Source: Vigna angularis
Lineage: Eukaryota > Streptophyta > Magnoliopsida > Fabales > Fabaceae
DNA length: 64,000 bases
Assembly (NCBI RefSeq): GCF_016808095.1
Contig: NC_068976.1
Coordinates: 1,818,001 to 1,882,000, forward strand
Direction of reading: 5' to 3'
The notes beneath the pieces were generated by a model. It worked only from the letters and a program-made list of their open reading frames with translations. It was not told where the DNA came from and ran no database searches. Of this stretch, positions 45,916 through 57,392 are shown piece after piece; positions within the stretch are counted from its first letter, which is position 1; each line of letters opens with the position of its first letter. The position numbers were made by a program, and so were the translations under genes.

Positions 45916-46964
45916 ATGAATTAACAATAAAAGAGAAAGAGAAAGATCCACACAGACAATCTATATTGATTCGACTAATCTCAAGCCTACATTCAGTCCT
46001 ACTTCAACAACCTGAGTCGAAGGGATTCCATTATAAATTGATTGAGTTTACAAAAATAAAAAATACCACTCTTAGTGCACTTTTCACCACACTCAAAATC
46101 AATATAGCTACTCAAGAGATAAACAATCCTCAATATTTATGTGTAGGTATAACCCAATTTATCCCACTTTCTTGAAAGAATATTTATGTGTAGGTATAAC
46201 CCAATTTAGCCTTGATTCTCCAAGATCTCTTCTTGAACGCTCATGTATTCAAAACTCAATGTAGTATTCTAAAGTGATGGCAGTTGAATGTTTTGAAACA
46301 GAACTCAAGACGCATATTTATAGGATTTTCTTAATCATGATGCATTATAACCGATTAAGGTTTTTATGTAATCTGTTAAGCTTTTCCTTCTGCTTTAACA
46401 ATTTTGCCACTATTTTAACAGATTATCCTTAGCATGTAATTGATTATTTAATTATACTAGAAAGTTATAAATTCATTTGACAATTATAACAGATCAGACT
46501 ATTAAATGAAATGGATTTAAACAAAGTAAACTAATTTAATCGATTATAAAACTTATGTAATCGATTAATCTTGTACTTAAGCAAATTTTCAATCCAATTT
46601 CTATTTTAAACAGATCAACTTACTTATGAAATGAATAATGGCATTGTTTTCTGTTTTAATCGATTAAACAACTTATGTAATTGACTACTATAGAGTAGTT
46701 TGCCCTAGTTAAGCATATAATGAGATCTAGTGAAATCTAACCGATTATATACTATGTTAAATCGATTATTTCATCCAGAAATGAGACTATTAATCTGTTT
46801 ATTACATTATTCATTTGATACAAAATGAATTCTCATATCAAGCACAAACAAGATATAGATATAACAATTGTTATGTCATTTGTTGTGCAGGAAACTATAA
46901 AATCATTCTTTTGTTCATCATCAAAAGCATAAATATAAAGGGTAGGTTTAGCTCCCCCTATCAA
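45916..46964 (-). repeat. Sirevirus-like LTR, truncated
   Basis: On the minus strand it begins TTGATAGGGGGAGCTAAACC and runs through several ATCGATTA-type words (for example TAATCGATTA near 46558 and AATCGATTAT near 46763). It stops at 45916, about 130 bp short of the LTR end seen at 37088. A 28-bp segment (TATTTATGTGTAGGTATAAC and following) is duplicated at about 46133 and 46181. Confidence 0.8.
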
Positions 46965-47104
46965 TTCTTTGTAAATGGAAAAAACACAAATCTAAGTTGA
47001 AATCTTCCGCTCCTCTTTAACCACTTACTACACAATTCATAAAGTAATGTCCTACTCATTTTCATCTCTACTATAATGGACAATAGTCATGCAAAAGGAG
47101 TTAA

Positions 47105-48453
47105 CACTAGTGCATTTAGAGGCAATGGCACCGGCTACTTTACCCTATAGGCACCGGTTCTTGCCCCGAAACATATATGGACGAAGTAAAAAGTCTGCAT
47201 TTTTATGACTCGGTTGTTGTGAACCGAGGCAATTAGGATTAGAACTCGGTTCCTTTGAACCGAGGCAGTATGGTCTTCCTTCCCCATCAGGACACCGCCG
47301 ACCACCGCCGACGAGATCGTCATATTTTCAACTCCCAATTCATGTGCTTTTTCCACAGCCAATTTGCCCGCATTGCTCATCCCATTCTTGAGTTTTCACC
47401 TTCTCCATTTTTCTGGTCATCAAACGTTTCCCTTAATCCCCAATTGGTGAATCCTTCATGTGAATCTTGCATCAAAAGCCAACATCTTAGTTCTTCCATC
47501 AACAGACCAAAACATACCACCCTCAAAAGCCAGCATCTTAGTTCTTCCATCTTAGTTCTTCTCCAACGACATTCTCCAGATGCAACCTGCAAGAAATAGA
47601 AAGGAGGGAACCAAAAATAGGAACCAGAAAGAGGGCACCAGAAACAGGGAAACAAAAAGGCATCAGACCACCACAGAACCACCAGAAAACCAGGACGCCG
47701 CCGCGATATTTCCCCCAATCTCTCTCTCTCTCCTTCGCACCGAACCACTACGACTCCACCAATCTCTCTCTCTCTCTCCTTCGCATCACAGAGCACCGCC
47801 GTCATCAACCCTAAATCACCAATAAGCAAAAAACATGGCGTCACTTCCTCCAACGTGAGCAACGGCGGCTCCGATGACTGGCCTCGGCGAAGACGTGGCG
47901 CGAAGAAGCAACGACGTTTATCTCTCGGGGAGTTGGCTTCTGGGGTAGAGTTAAGTGAGGTTATGGCTTCGGAGACGTTGGGGATGGAGGAGGGGTCTTT
48001 ACGGGCGAAAGTCGGGCCAGATCTGTAGATCTGAGATATTTCACCACTACCGGCCATCGCTTACTCTTCAGATCTGTAGATCTGAGATGGTGGTGGCTCC
48101 GGCGGCGACGGGGCAGGCAGCTCAAGGAACGACTGTGGCGTAGAGAAAAATGGGAGAGGTATGCTGGGTTTTCATGGCTTGAAAGAGCATTTGGGGAGAA
48201 GTTTCGGATGTCCAAGAGGGACCGATGTCGTAGAAGCGTGCTCAATGCGTGAGTTGCAGGTGTGACAGAGGCTTTATGCCTCGGTTCTGTACGCAACTGA
48301 GGTATATCAACTTGTAGGTGGGTTTTAGACACTGGTTCTTCCTGAAACCGAGGTCGTAGCATTTTTCTGCTTCAGTCCTGTATGCACCCGAGGTCTATAA
48401 GATCCTCTTAATTTCACTTTTGCCACCGCGTTTTGATAGACAGCGATTTAGTG
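47105..48453. mobile_element. CACTA-like non-autonomous element
   Basis: The left end is CACTAGTGCATTTAGAGGC and the right end GCGATTTAGTG, so both termini read CACTA inward. The flanking trinucleotides are TAA and TGA. Subterminal palindromic words such as GAACCGAGGC and GCCTCGGTTC occur at both sides (47145-47270 and 48260-48390). The interior is GC-rich with CTCTCTCTCTCTC runs at 47718 and 47764 and a repeated AGCATCTTAGTTCTTCCATC. A 226-codon minus frame crosses it but has no domain. The inverted repeat beyond the CACTA core is weak. Confidence 0.62.
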
Positions 48454-48456
48454 TGA

Positions 48457-50949
48457 AATGATGTATATGGTGCGAGTTTAAAACCAAATATTGTACTAAT
48501 GTAACTTTGTACATGACTTTTGCCTATCCATTAATAATTTGTTCACACATGCCAAGTAATTTGTCTTGCATGAATGTCGTAATAGACCTACATATAATAC
48601 TCAATAATTAAACATGTCAAACACGTCACTTCAGCAAATCAATAATGAAAAAAAACATTATAATTTGCATTTGAATATCTTTCTCCATAATTTCCACTTC
48701 CCATAGCCTGCCAACCTAGTTGCACACTTAGGCAGCAAGGGTAGAATGAGAATGTCCTGGCAACAAACCACATTAAGAACTCTAGTTAAACCAACTAATT
48801 TGAATATGAATTAAAACAACAAACGTGTCATTAACAAAACCTATAATCACTACACATACTTCAATAATTCAAGAGAAATATAGAGTATACCACCTATAGT
48901 GAATTCGGCGGAATCACTAAGGACTGCGGCCAAAGCTCGGTTATGCACCTTGCTAGATTGCCTATGCACCTTGCTACTTACGCAACTTGTTGAAGGAACC
49001 CGGCCATAAACCTCTGCAACTCAGCCTAGTCCAAAATTATAATGCATAACCCTTTATGCAAAAATGGAAAGGAAAATAAACGATTACAATCCACATTTAC
49101 TAAAAAAAAAGAATAAAAAACCACTAATACATAAAAGAAGAAAAAATAAAATGTTAACAAACACTTACACAACTTAAGCGGTGACCTACCACTACATAAA
49201 TTTTACTCGACCTTTGTTAGTTAATTAAGTTCATTGAGAAAAAGTATTAAACAGATTTCACCATGGTTTTAATTTTCTTCTACCACAAACCATGAAATAC
49301 TAAAAATTCAACACAAATAACAAAAATATTCACATAACAACGTTAAGCGCACTTAAAGATCAATGCTTATATTACTTTTTAATCGAAAATTTAACCACTT
49401 CAAATATAATAAACATAAAATAGAATTCTCAAACCCTAAGAAAATATTTTGTCTAAAACAATACCATGTTTCCTACTTTCAAAATCATGTTAAATGATAT
49501 ACAAAAACTTTAAAGGTATAACATTATTGCATATAGTCAAAATTTAAAACACTTCTAAGATAAATGCCAATGACAAAGAAACTATAATAAGATTTTGCAT
49601 ACATCGCATTGGTATCAACACCTCCATAAAGTTACAAATATGAATACTTACTTGGTCAAAACAAATATAAGGACACAAAATGTAGGTCACTTCAAAATAT
49701 CCAAACAATACCATTGAAGCAAGAATTAAGCTGACAAAGGATATGCAAAATTGGGAGGAGAAATCTACTCCCAAAACCAAGAACAAAGAACAACAAACAT
49801 CCACAATCCAACAAAAATTAGAAAACCCAAAATCAAACAAAACAACCAACACTCACAATCGAAAAAAATGACCAACACCCACAATCAAACAACAAAACAA
49901 CGAAATGCCACACTATTGCAACAACATAACTTCTCTTTTTATTCAAAACCATAAATGCAACGCCACTCTCTCACCATCATTCTCACATCATCTCAAATAA
50001 CTCAAATATTTTCTTCCTATATTACCCAACACTCATAATCCAATCAAGAACCACAATATGCAAAAACTATGAACACAAATAAAAAATATATTCTAAAAGA
50101 AGACAAGTGGTTTGAAAGAGGTCAGAATGGTAAGTGATAAGTGTGTAAATAGAAGTTGGTTGCAAAGTTATTGACTTTCTGAAGAACACGATGGGTTTCG
50201 ACGAAATGGGAGAAAGAAAGGGATATAGTATATTGATTCCGTGCATAAGACTTGATGAGAGACAAAGAGATAGAGGGGACATATTAAGGATTCTGGATGT
50301 AAAAAAAAAGCACCAATCATTTAAAAAAACATTTTTTTTTCTTTTCAAAATTATCCTTAATGAATATTCACCAAAATTTAGGACCACACCATATCATTTG
50401 AGTATAAAATTGAATTCTCCTGTCAAAGTATTATTTTCGTAATAATAAATGTAAAGTTTTTTATCAATGAAATAGTTCCGATGGGAATTCTAGAATTTTT
50501 TATGAGTAACTTCTAATTGGTTTTATTGTAATCAATTTTTGAATTTGAATAATTTCATTGTATTCAATAAAAGTTATATACATTTCAATTGCTTTCCTAA
50601 ATGTTTAAATAACATATTAAAATATTAAGGAATGCGAAAATGATAAAATATTCTTGTACAGTCATACATAGCAGATTAATAGGTACAAATATTGGTGTAA
50701 TGATCTTGATCTATAGTTGAGAATCACGAATCACGTCTGCGGGATATACATATACTTAACATGTTCTTTTCGAAAGATACATGCTTATCGTTATCTATCT
50801 TGTATCCACTTGAGTTTGAATTTACACATTTGTCTTAAGTGTTTTGAAATGGAATAGATAGGTACTATAATTATATTATGATTAATATGTATATATCAAA
50901 TTGTTTTGATTAGATTATCTTTTTTTTTTTATTTAGACTTTTGATCATA
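48457..50949. other. Intergenic; no gene recognised
   Basis: AT-rich sequence with A-rich low-complexity stretches (CAACAAACATCCACAATCC-like, 49780-49960). Frames at 49544-49954 and 50067-50442 overlap on both strands and show no domain. No RNA or element boundary was supported. Confidence 0.45.
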
Positions 50950-50954
50950 CTAAT

Positions 50955-51360
50955 TGTACTATATAAAATATACTGATCGAAGTTAATGATAATTTATAGA
51001 CAGTTAGCAGGTATATTAGCATGTATCGATGGACCAAATTGCCTTACGCTTTACAAACATACGGTTTTAATAATTGATTATTGGGTTTGATTGCCTAAAA
51101 ATATATTGCATTAATGGTTAATCAATGGGTTTGGCTGGCATAAGCTCTATAAATATATGATTGATGTCTAGGTAAAGACACCCTATTTTATCCTAACAAA
51201 ATAGCACATGTTTATGAAACATATCTGACTTGAGCGTCAGAGTGTCTTCTGCATGTCAACAACCCATCAGAGTGGATTGCGTTCTCAGAGTGGATTGGAC
51301 GATCAAAAGAAAGCAAAGCAAGGAAAGACGACCGACCCTCGGACCAATTCAACCGAAACA
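50955..51360 (+). repeat. 5' LTR of the coding-free LTR element
   Basis: Begins TGTACTATATAAAATATACTG and ends AATTCAACCGAAACA. A TATA-like CTATAAATATATGA lies near 51149. It has the same length as the right LTR, with many substitutions between the two. Confidence 0.88.
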
Positions 51361-51559
51361 TTTTAGCGTCCACCGTGGAGCTAAACAACATCCCCATGAA
51401 ACCACAAGAAACCATATGAGCGCTCGTCCTCGGCATCACTACTTCTGATCAGTACTAGGTTTTGAAATAAGAGAGAAAAATTCCATCATAATTTCTAAGG
51501 GCGTGTCTTTTGTGTTGAGAACGTTCAAGTAACCATTAGAGGTTTACGAGTCAACAAAT

Positions 51560-52640
51560 TAAATGCCTCCACAAAAAATAAGATTATAAAATATTGAAGC
51601 AATTACCTTATTTTATTATAAAATATTTTTCAGTCCCTTCCTACTCGGTCAGTTGGACCACCTAGTTCAACCTTGTTAAGTTCCAATGGCTTTTCATTAT
51701 AAAAATAAATTATAAAATATTGAAGCATTTACCTTGTTTTATTTAACGCATATTTTTGTGAGTGAAAATATCTTGCATAGAAAGGTTCAGTCCCTTCCCG
51801 CTCGGTCAGTTGGATCACTTATGTTCAGCCTTGTCAGGTTCCAATGGTTTTTCATTCTAAAAATAAATTATAAAATATTGAAGAGTTCACTTTATTTTGT
51901 TTAATGCATAGTTTTGTGAGTAAAAATATCCTACACAAGAAGGTTCAGTCTTTTCCTGCTTAGTTAGTTGGACCACCTACGTTCAGCCTTGTCAGGTCGT
52001 AATGACTTTTCATTATAAAAATAAATTATAAAATATTGAAGCATTTACCTTATTTTATTTAATGCATATTTTTGTGAGTAAAAATATCCTGCACTGGAAG
52101 GTTCAGTCTCTTTCCACTTGGTCGGTTGGACCACCTACATTGAGCCTTGTTAGGTTCCAATCGCTTTTCATTATAAAAATAAATTATAAAATATTGAAGC
52201 ATTTACCTTATTTTATTTAACCCATATTTTTGTGAATGAAAATATCTTGCACAAGAAGGTCCAGTCCCTTCCCACTCGGTCAATTGGACAACTTACGTTC
52301 AGCGTTGTGAGGTTCTAATTGCTTTTTATTATAAAAATAAATTATAAAATATTGAAGCGTTTACCTTATTTTGTTTAACGCATATTTTGTGAGTAAAAAA
52401 TTTCTGGACAATCCATTCTCGCTTAGTCAATTGGACCACCTACGTTCAGCCTTGTCAAGTTCTAATGTCTTTCCATTATAAAAATAAATTATAAAATATT
52501 AAAACGTTTACTTTATTTTATTTAACGCATATTTTCGTGAGTGAAAATATCTTGCACAGGAAGGTTCAGTCCCTTCCCGCTCGGTCAAATGGACAACCTA
52601 CGTTTAGTCTTGTCATGTTCCAATGGCTCGACTCTCATGC
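51560..52640 (+). repeat. Tandem array A, about 158-bp unit
   Basis: Seven copies of a unit containing GGTTCAGTCCCTTCCCGCTC, GGACCACCTACGTTCAGCC and AAATTATAAAATATTGAAGC. The last word starts near 51592, 51719, 51877, 52034, 52192, 52351 and 52498, giving a period close to 158 bp with a shorter first and last step. Units differ by scattered substitutions. Confidence 0.85.
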
Positions 52641-52969
52641 GAGCATCAATTGGGCACCTCTACCCTCGTTAAGCTTATCCCGAGCAATGCCTATTTATCT
52701 TATCATAGTCAATGTCCTCATCTACTTTGCAGGTCTCAAAGCAGTAAATCACCTACAACTCATCCGTGAAACATCCTAATACGGATTCCTCATTTTTGGC
52801 CTTCAAACGTTCAACCAAAGACCGAACGGACTCGCCCACTCGGCCATCCAACTTCATAACCTAAACTATTTTGATGTTAATTTGATTGACTACATTTTTC
52901 TGACCATTCGAATTCGAATTGCTATTTTCTATTTAGTGTAGATGACACGACCCTGCACACAAACCACTC

Positions 52970-53935
52970 GGCCAACTAAAGTCCTTCGCTCGGTGATTCC
53001 ACAACGAATTAACCTTAACTTCGAGCGGAAGGAGCTTCGAAAGAGAACTCCCACAACATGTCACTCAGTGAATCCACAACAAATTCACCTGAACTTTGAG
53101 CGGAAGGAGCTTCTAAAGAGAACTCCCACAGCAAGCTACTTGGTGATTCCACAGTGAATTCACCTCAACTTTGAGCGGAAGGAACTTCCAAAGAGAACTC
53201 CCACAACACGCTGCTTGGTGATTCCACAATGAATTCACCTAAACTTCAAGTGGAAGGAGCTTCCAAAGAGAACTATCACAGCATGTCGTTCGGTGATTCC
53301 ACAACGAATTCACCTGAACTTCGAGCGGAAGGAGCTTCCAAAGAGATCTCCCACAACACACCGCTCGATGATTCCACAGCGAATTAACCTAAACTTCGAG
53401 CGGAAGGAACTTCAAAAGATAACTCCCACAACACGCCGCTCTGTGATTCCACAACGAATTCACCTACACTTCAAGCAGAAGGAGCTTCCAAAGAGATCTG
53501 CACAGCATGCCACTTGGTGATTTCACAATGAATTCACCTAAACTTCGAGCAAAAGGAACTTCCAAAGGGAACTCCTACAACTAGTCGCTCGATGATTCCA
53601 CAGCAAATTCACCTGAACTTCGAGCGAAAGGAGCTTCCAAAGAGAACTCCCACAACACGTCGCTCGGTGATTCCACAATGAATTCACCTGAACTTTGAGC
53701 GGAAGGAGCTTCCAAAGGGAACTCCCCTAACAAGCCATTCGGTGATTCCACAACGAATTCACCTGAACTTCGAGCGAATTGAGCTTCCAAAGAGAACTCC
53801 CACAACACGTCGCTCGGTGATTCCATAGTGAATTCACCTGAACTTCGAGCGGAAGGAGCTTCCAAAGAGAACTCCTACAACACGGTGCTCAGTGATTCCA
53901 AAGAGAACTCCTAGAGTCTGCCGCTTGGTGTAGAG
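52970..53935. repeat. Tandem array B, about 75-bp unit, frame-preserving
   Basis: About thirteen copies of a unit built on GGTGATTCCACAACGAATTC, ACCTGAACTTCGAGCGGAAG and GAGCTTCCAAAGAGAACTCC. The GGTGATTCC word recurs near 52993, 53068, 53142, 53217, 53292 and so on. As 75 is a multiple of three, several frames stay open: the plus strand repeats a 25-residue module with LNFERKELPKR, and the minus strand one with EAPSARSSGEFTMESPSD. No start context or known domain supports translation. Confidence 0.85.
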
Positions 53936-54058
53936 AGTAATGAAGACTTAAAGCGCATCGAAAATAGACTTTATAAATACAACGTGACCTCCCTTAAGCT
54001 CATAATAATCCTTGCGCACCTCTTTCAATAAGGAGCGTGTTTGGGCTTGGGGGACTTA

Positions 54059-54464
54059 TGTACTATATGAAATATACTGATCGGTTTTAATGGTCATTTG
54101 TGGGCAGTTAGCAGGTATATTAGCAAGTATTAATCGGTCAGATTGCCTAACGCTTTACAAATATGCAGTATTAATAATTGATTATTGGGTTTGATTGTCT
54201 AAAAGTATACTGCATTAATGGTTAACCAATGGGCTTGGTTGCCACAAACCCTATAAATATACGACTGATGTCTAGGTAAAGACATCTTGATCTATCCTAA
54301 CAAAATAGAAACTTATTTATGAAACATATCTGACTTGAGTGTCAGAGTGTCTTCTGCAGTCAACAACCCATCAGAATGGATTGCGTTTTCGGAGTGGATT
54401 GAATGATCAAAAGAGAACATAGCAAAGAAAGACGACCGACTATCAAACCAATTCAACCGAAACA
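54059..54464 (+). repeat. 3' LTR of the coding-free LTR element
   Basis: Begins TGTACTATATGAAATATACTG and ends AATTCAACCGAAACA; pairs with 50955-51360. Confidence 0.88.
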
Positions 54465-54536
54465 CTTAGTCTATATAATGATGGCATTCTAGATTCAAGA
54501 ATCCCTTTTAGAAATGTATTTTAATCTTTCTGTATT

Positions 54537-54620
<84 letters not shown>

Positions 54621-55228
54621 TTTCTTTTGTTTTGAAATCCTTTGTTGAATATTTTGATATCTAAAATTTATTTGTATTATAAAATACTTTATGCATGTCT
54701 ATACTTTGGTTTGGTTATCTGGTTATAAGTAACAATGAATTAAAATTGTTTATTATCTTTTAAAATTTGGAAACTAAATGGATAGCAAAGAGAACAAAAC
54801 AAAATGGAGTATAAAATTAAGAAAGTAGAATTTGCGGGACATATTTTATTTTCCGAAGTTGAATTACTTGTGAAGAAGGAACCACATCTTCTCTGGATAG
54901 AACTGCATTAAATTATTATTCTTTTATGTATACGAATACAAGGACACAAATAATGTTTGAACAACAACAATTGTCCGAATTCCCCACCACTAGATTGTCC
55001 TTGTAAAGATGTGCAATGCAAATTATTTAGCAGTATCCTCACTTCTCGCCATATTCATTAAACAATATATTGAACATACAAGAAACATAAATTAGGATAA
55101 ATATCACCCAAAGGTAGCAAAATCTGAATGGGTCAATTGAATCAAAGGATAAATCAAAGTGAGCAAAATGAAAAGGAAAGAAACCCCGGAAGCACTGCCT
55201 CTGTCCTGACTCAAAAAACTCATTTAAT
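54465..55228. other. Intergenic between the LTR element and the uclacyanin gene
   Basis: Contains the AT microsatellite at 54542-54617 and then AT-rich sequence. The last 200-300 bases should hold the 3' untranslated region of the uclacyanin gene. No other gene is seen. Confidence 0.5.
54542..54617. repeat. AT dinucleotide microsatellite, 38 repeats
   Basis: An uninterrupted alternating AT run of 76 bases. The lack of interruptions suggests that it is young and probably length-variable. Confidence 0.98.
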
Positions 55229-56221
55229 TCACAGCAGACGCAACACCGAGTATGAGATCCAACAACCAATAAACACAGCTACACCAATGGGTGAGGCAGG
55301 AATTGCCGATGATGTTGTGGCAGTGGTGGCGGAGGAGGTTGAAGAAGAAGGGGTGGTGGAGGTTGGAGTTGTAGAGGTGGTGGTGGAAGTAGTAGGAGTG
55401 TCTTTGGTGTTATCAGAGTCAGAGGGTGGTGAGTCCTTAGCAGGTGAAGGTGCAGCAGCAGAATCAGAAACCTTTTTAGCCTTAACCTTAACAGCAAGTT
55501 TCATGCCACCCTGACAATGGCCAGGAGCAGCACATATGAAGTAATGAGTGCCAGCAGTCTTCAGGGTAATGGTGGTGGCGCCGCTGCTGTCTGTGCTCAG
55601 AGAATTTCCTGTACTGCAACTCTTGTAATCGCTTTCTTTTACTTCATCCACAGTGTGACCAGGACCGTAATTGAAAACTGTCATACGTATGGGTTATAAG
55701 TTAGAGAAAGGATACTTTTGACATGCATAAACATTTTATATTTGTTTGATATTATTTTTTTTCTTTTTTAAAAAAATACAAAAAATCAATTTTTTTTATC
55801 ACATTTTATTTTTGTGATGTATATCAAAATGTAAATGTGTGTCCTTATCATTATTTTAAATATTATTATACTTCTTTCTTTTAAAAATAAAACGTTTACT
55901 CTCTTTTTTTACTAATTTAATCCTACAATGTCATATTGTTGGAAAATGGTGTAAAACATCTTTTTTTTTTCTTGAGTTAGATAAATAACGTGTAAACAAA
56001 TTGAGATGGTGGTTGTGTTTAGTATTATTGTGCATGAAAGAAGAGGATTTCTTACCAAGACTATCTCCAACTCTAAATTTCAATCCACTAGCCCATGTAC
56101 TGTAATCACCACCAATTGCCCAACCTGAGGTATCTCCCACTGTGTGGGTGGCTGCAAGGATTGGCATGACCATGTTGAGTGCTAGACAAACACTGAAAAC
56201 TAAGGCAACAGAAGAAGCCAT
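55229..56221 (-). CDS. Uclacyanin-like blue copper protein, GPI-anchored (two exons)
   Basis: Exon 1 is 56221-56056 and exon 2 is 55677-55229, joined across an intron with GTAAG at its start and ACAG at its end. The spliced frame gives 204 residues. A signal peptide covers residues 1 to about 24 (cleavage near ILAA). A phytocyanin domain follows, with type I copper ligands His63, Cys104, His109 and Met114 and a likely Cys76-Cys110 disulfide. The methionine axial ligand points to uclacyanin rather than stellacyanin. Next comes a Ser/Thr/Pro-rich, probably glycosylated stretch (about 130-180) and a hydrophobic C-terminus typical of a GPI signal. Such proteins sit at the outer cell surface; their electron-transfer role is poorly defined. 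The first in-frame ATG has a TATA box about 80 bp upstream. Confidence 0.94.
55678..56055 (-). other. Intron of the uclacyanin gene
   Basis: The 378-bp intron is AT-rich, starts GTAAGAAATCC after codon 55 plus one base, and ends CGTATGACAG. The position, between GDSL and VFNY, is the usual single intron site of phytocyanin genes. Confidence 0.92.
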
Positions 56222-56300
56222 TTAGTGAGAAAGTGGAAAGAAGGGAAATAAAGTGCAGAGGGTTCTCAGATGGCATGGTGTTGTAGAATGGTTTTGGTGG

Positions 56301-56310
56301 CTTTATATAA
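56301..56310 (-). promoter_or_regulatory. TATA box of the uclacyanin gene
   Basis: TTATATAAAG on the minus strand, about 80 bp before the ATG, at a normal distance for a short plant 5' leader. Confidence 0.65.
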
Positions 56311-57392
56311 TTGTTTGTTATGGTTGTTGGAGTTAAGACAAGTTGGTCTAGGTTTGCATGAGGATGACTTTAGTTGCACTTCATACCCAATGACCAGAAA
56401 AGTAGTTCTGCTGTTCTTTCTCATGAAAAATGTGAGAGTGGTTGAATCATATTATTTTTCTGAAATTTCATTACCTGATGCCAAAAGTTCACTTATAATA
56501 GTAATCAGCAGATAATGATGGATTAACGATTATGACAAAAGGATTAAGAGTGAAGGAAATGGAAAAAAAAGGAGTTAAAAGATAGATAGAGAGATCAATT
56601 ATAATGTGATGAGATAAAACAAAAAAAGTAAAAAGTAGTTTTTTTTTTTATAGGCAAGTAAAAATAGTGTAGTAAAAATATGAATACATTTTATTCATTG
56701 CTATTTTGATAATATTATGTGGATAACTCACTCATCTTGTTGTTTAATGGAGGTGTAAAGTAAGGTTGTGTTAGTCCCTTCAAGATTTGTTGTCAAGATC
56801 TGTGCATAAGATCATAGAAAGCGTACATGAACCAGAACATAATTTGATATGATGGTTTTGCTTAATGCCTACTCATTGTGGAGCAAAAACTGATAATCAA
56901 ACTTCTAGAACATAATTACCAGCTACTTCTCAACGCCTAAAGGAGTATTTTTCCATTAATTTTATAGAAAGGAATAACTTTATTCCAATAAAGAACAAGA
57001 CACTGACATATCACTTCCCATGTGTCATATCTCAACAGATTTCCCTTATATCTTGGAATTCAAGTTTAAGAGTTGTATTTTGTAGAATGAACTGTTGGTT
57101 TAAAAATATGTGACAGCATTCACATAAATATAATTATTAATTTTGATTTTGATTTTAATAGTGTAAGATTTAAGTATTTGATACAAAATATTGTTAATAA
57201 TAAAGATTACCAAAGTAAATGCTTATATTAAATTTCACAATGGGTGCACTAATACTTAAAACTCTTTTTGATTAAATATTTTTACATAGTTAATAATACG
57301 TCATCTTTTGTTTGGGTGAGTTAGATGAGTTAGATGATTTGCCAAGGTATAATCGGGGTGGTTGTGTACATGGTTTACAGTAAGTAGTTTGA
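56311..57392. other. Intergenic; uclacyanin upstream region
   Basis: AT-rich sequence upstream of the uclacyanin gene, with no supported reading frame, element boundary or further regulatory site that I could name. Confidence 0.5.

Larger units (their letters stand above)
50955..54464 (+). mobile_element. Coding-free LTR retroelement with two internal tandem arrays
   Basis: Two 406-bp LTRs in direct orientation, 50955-51360 and 54059-54464, both start TGTACTATAT and end AACCGAAACA. The internal 2.7 kb has no gag or pol. After the left LTR is a primer-site-like TTTAGCGTCCACCGTGG, and before the right LTR a purine-rich GGGCTTGGGGGACTTA. The interior is mostly two unrelated tandem arrays, one of about 158-bp units and one of about 75-bp units. 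The flanking 5-mers CTAAT and CTTAG match at three positions only. It is best described as a large non-autonomous LTR element (LARD-like). Resemblance of the primer region to Gypsy Tat-type elements is an inference. Confidence 0.88.

Noticed and set aside
47377..48057. 226-codon minus-strand open frame
   Set aside because: It crosses GC-rich and CT-repeat sequence inside a CACTA-like element, has no recognisable domain, and includes a duplicated stretch; more likely composition than a gene.
51560..53935. CRISPR-like array
   Set aside because: The units are contiguous tandem repeats without unique spacers, in a plant retroelement.
55229..55514. Plus-strand open frame rich in Val/Glu opposite the uclacyanin exon
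   Set aside because: It is the complement of the Ser/Thr/Pro-coding tail of a well-supported gene.
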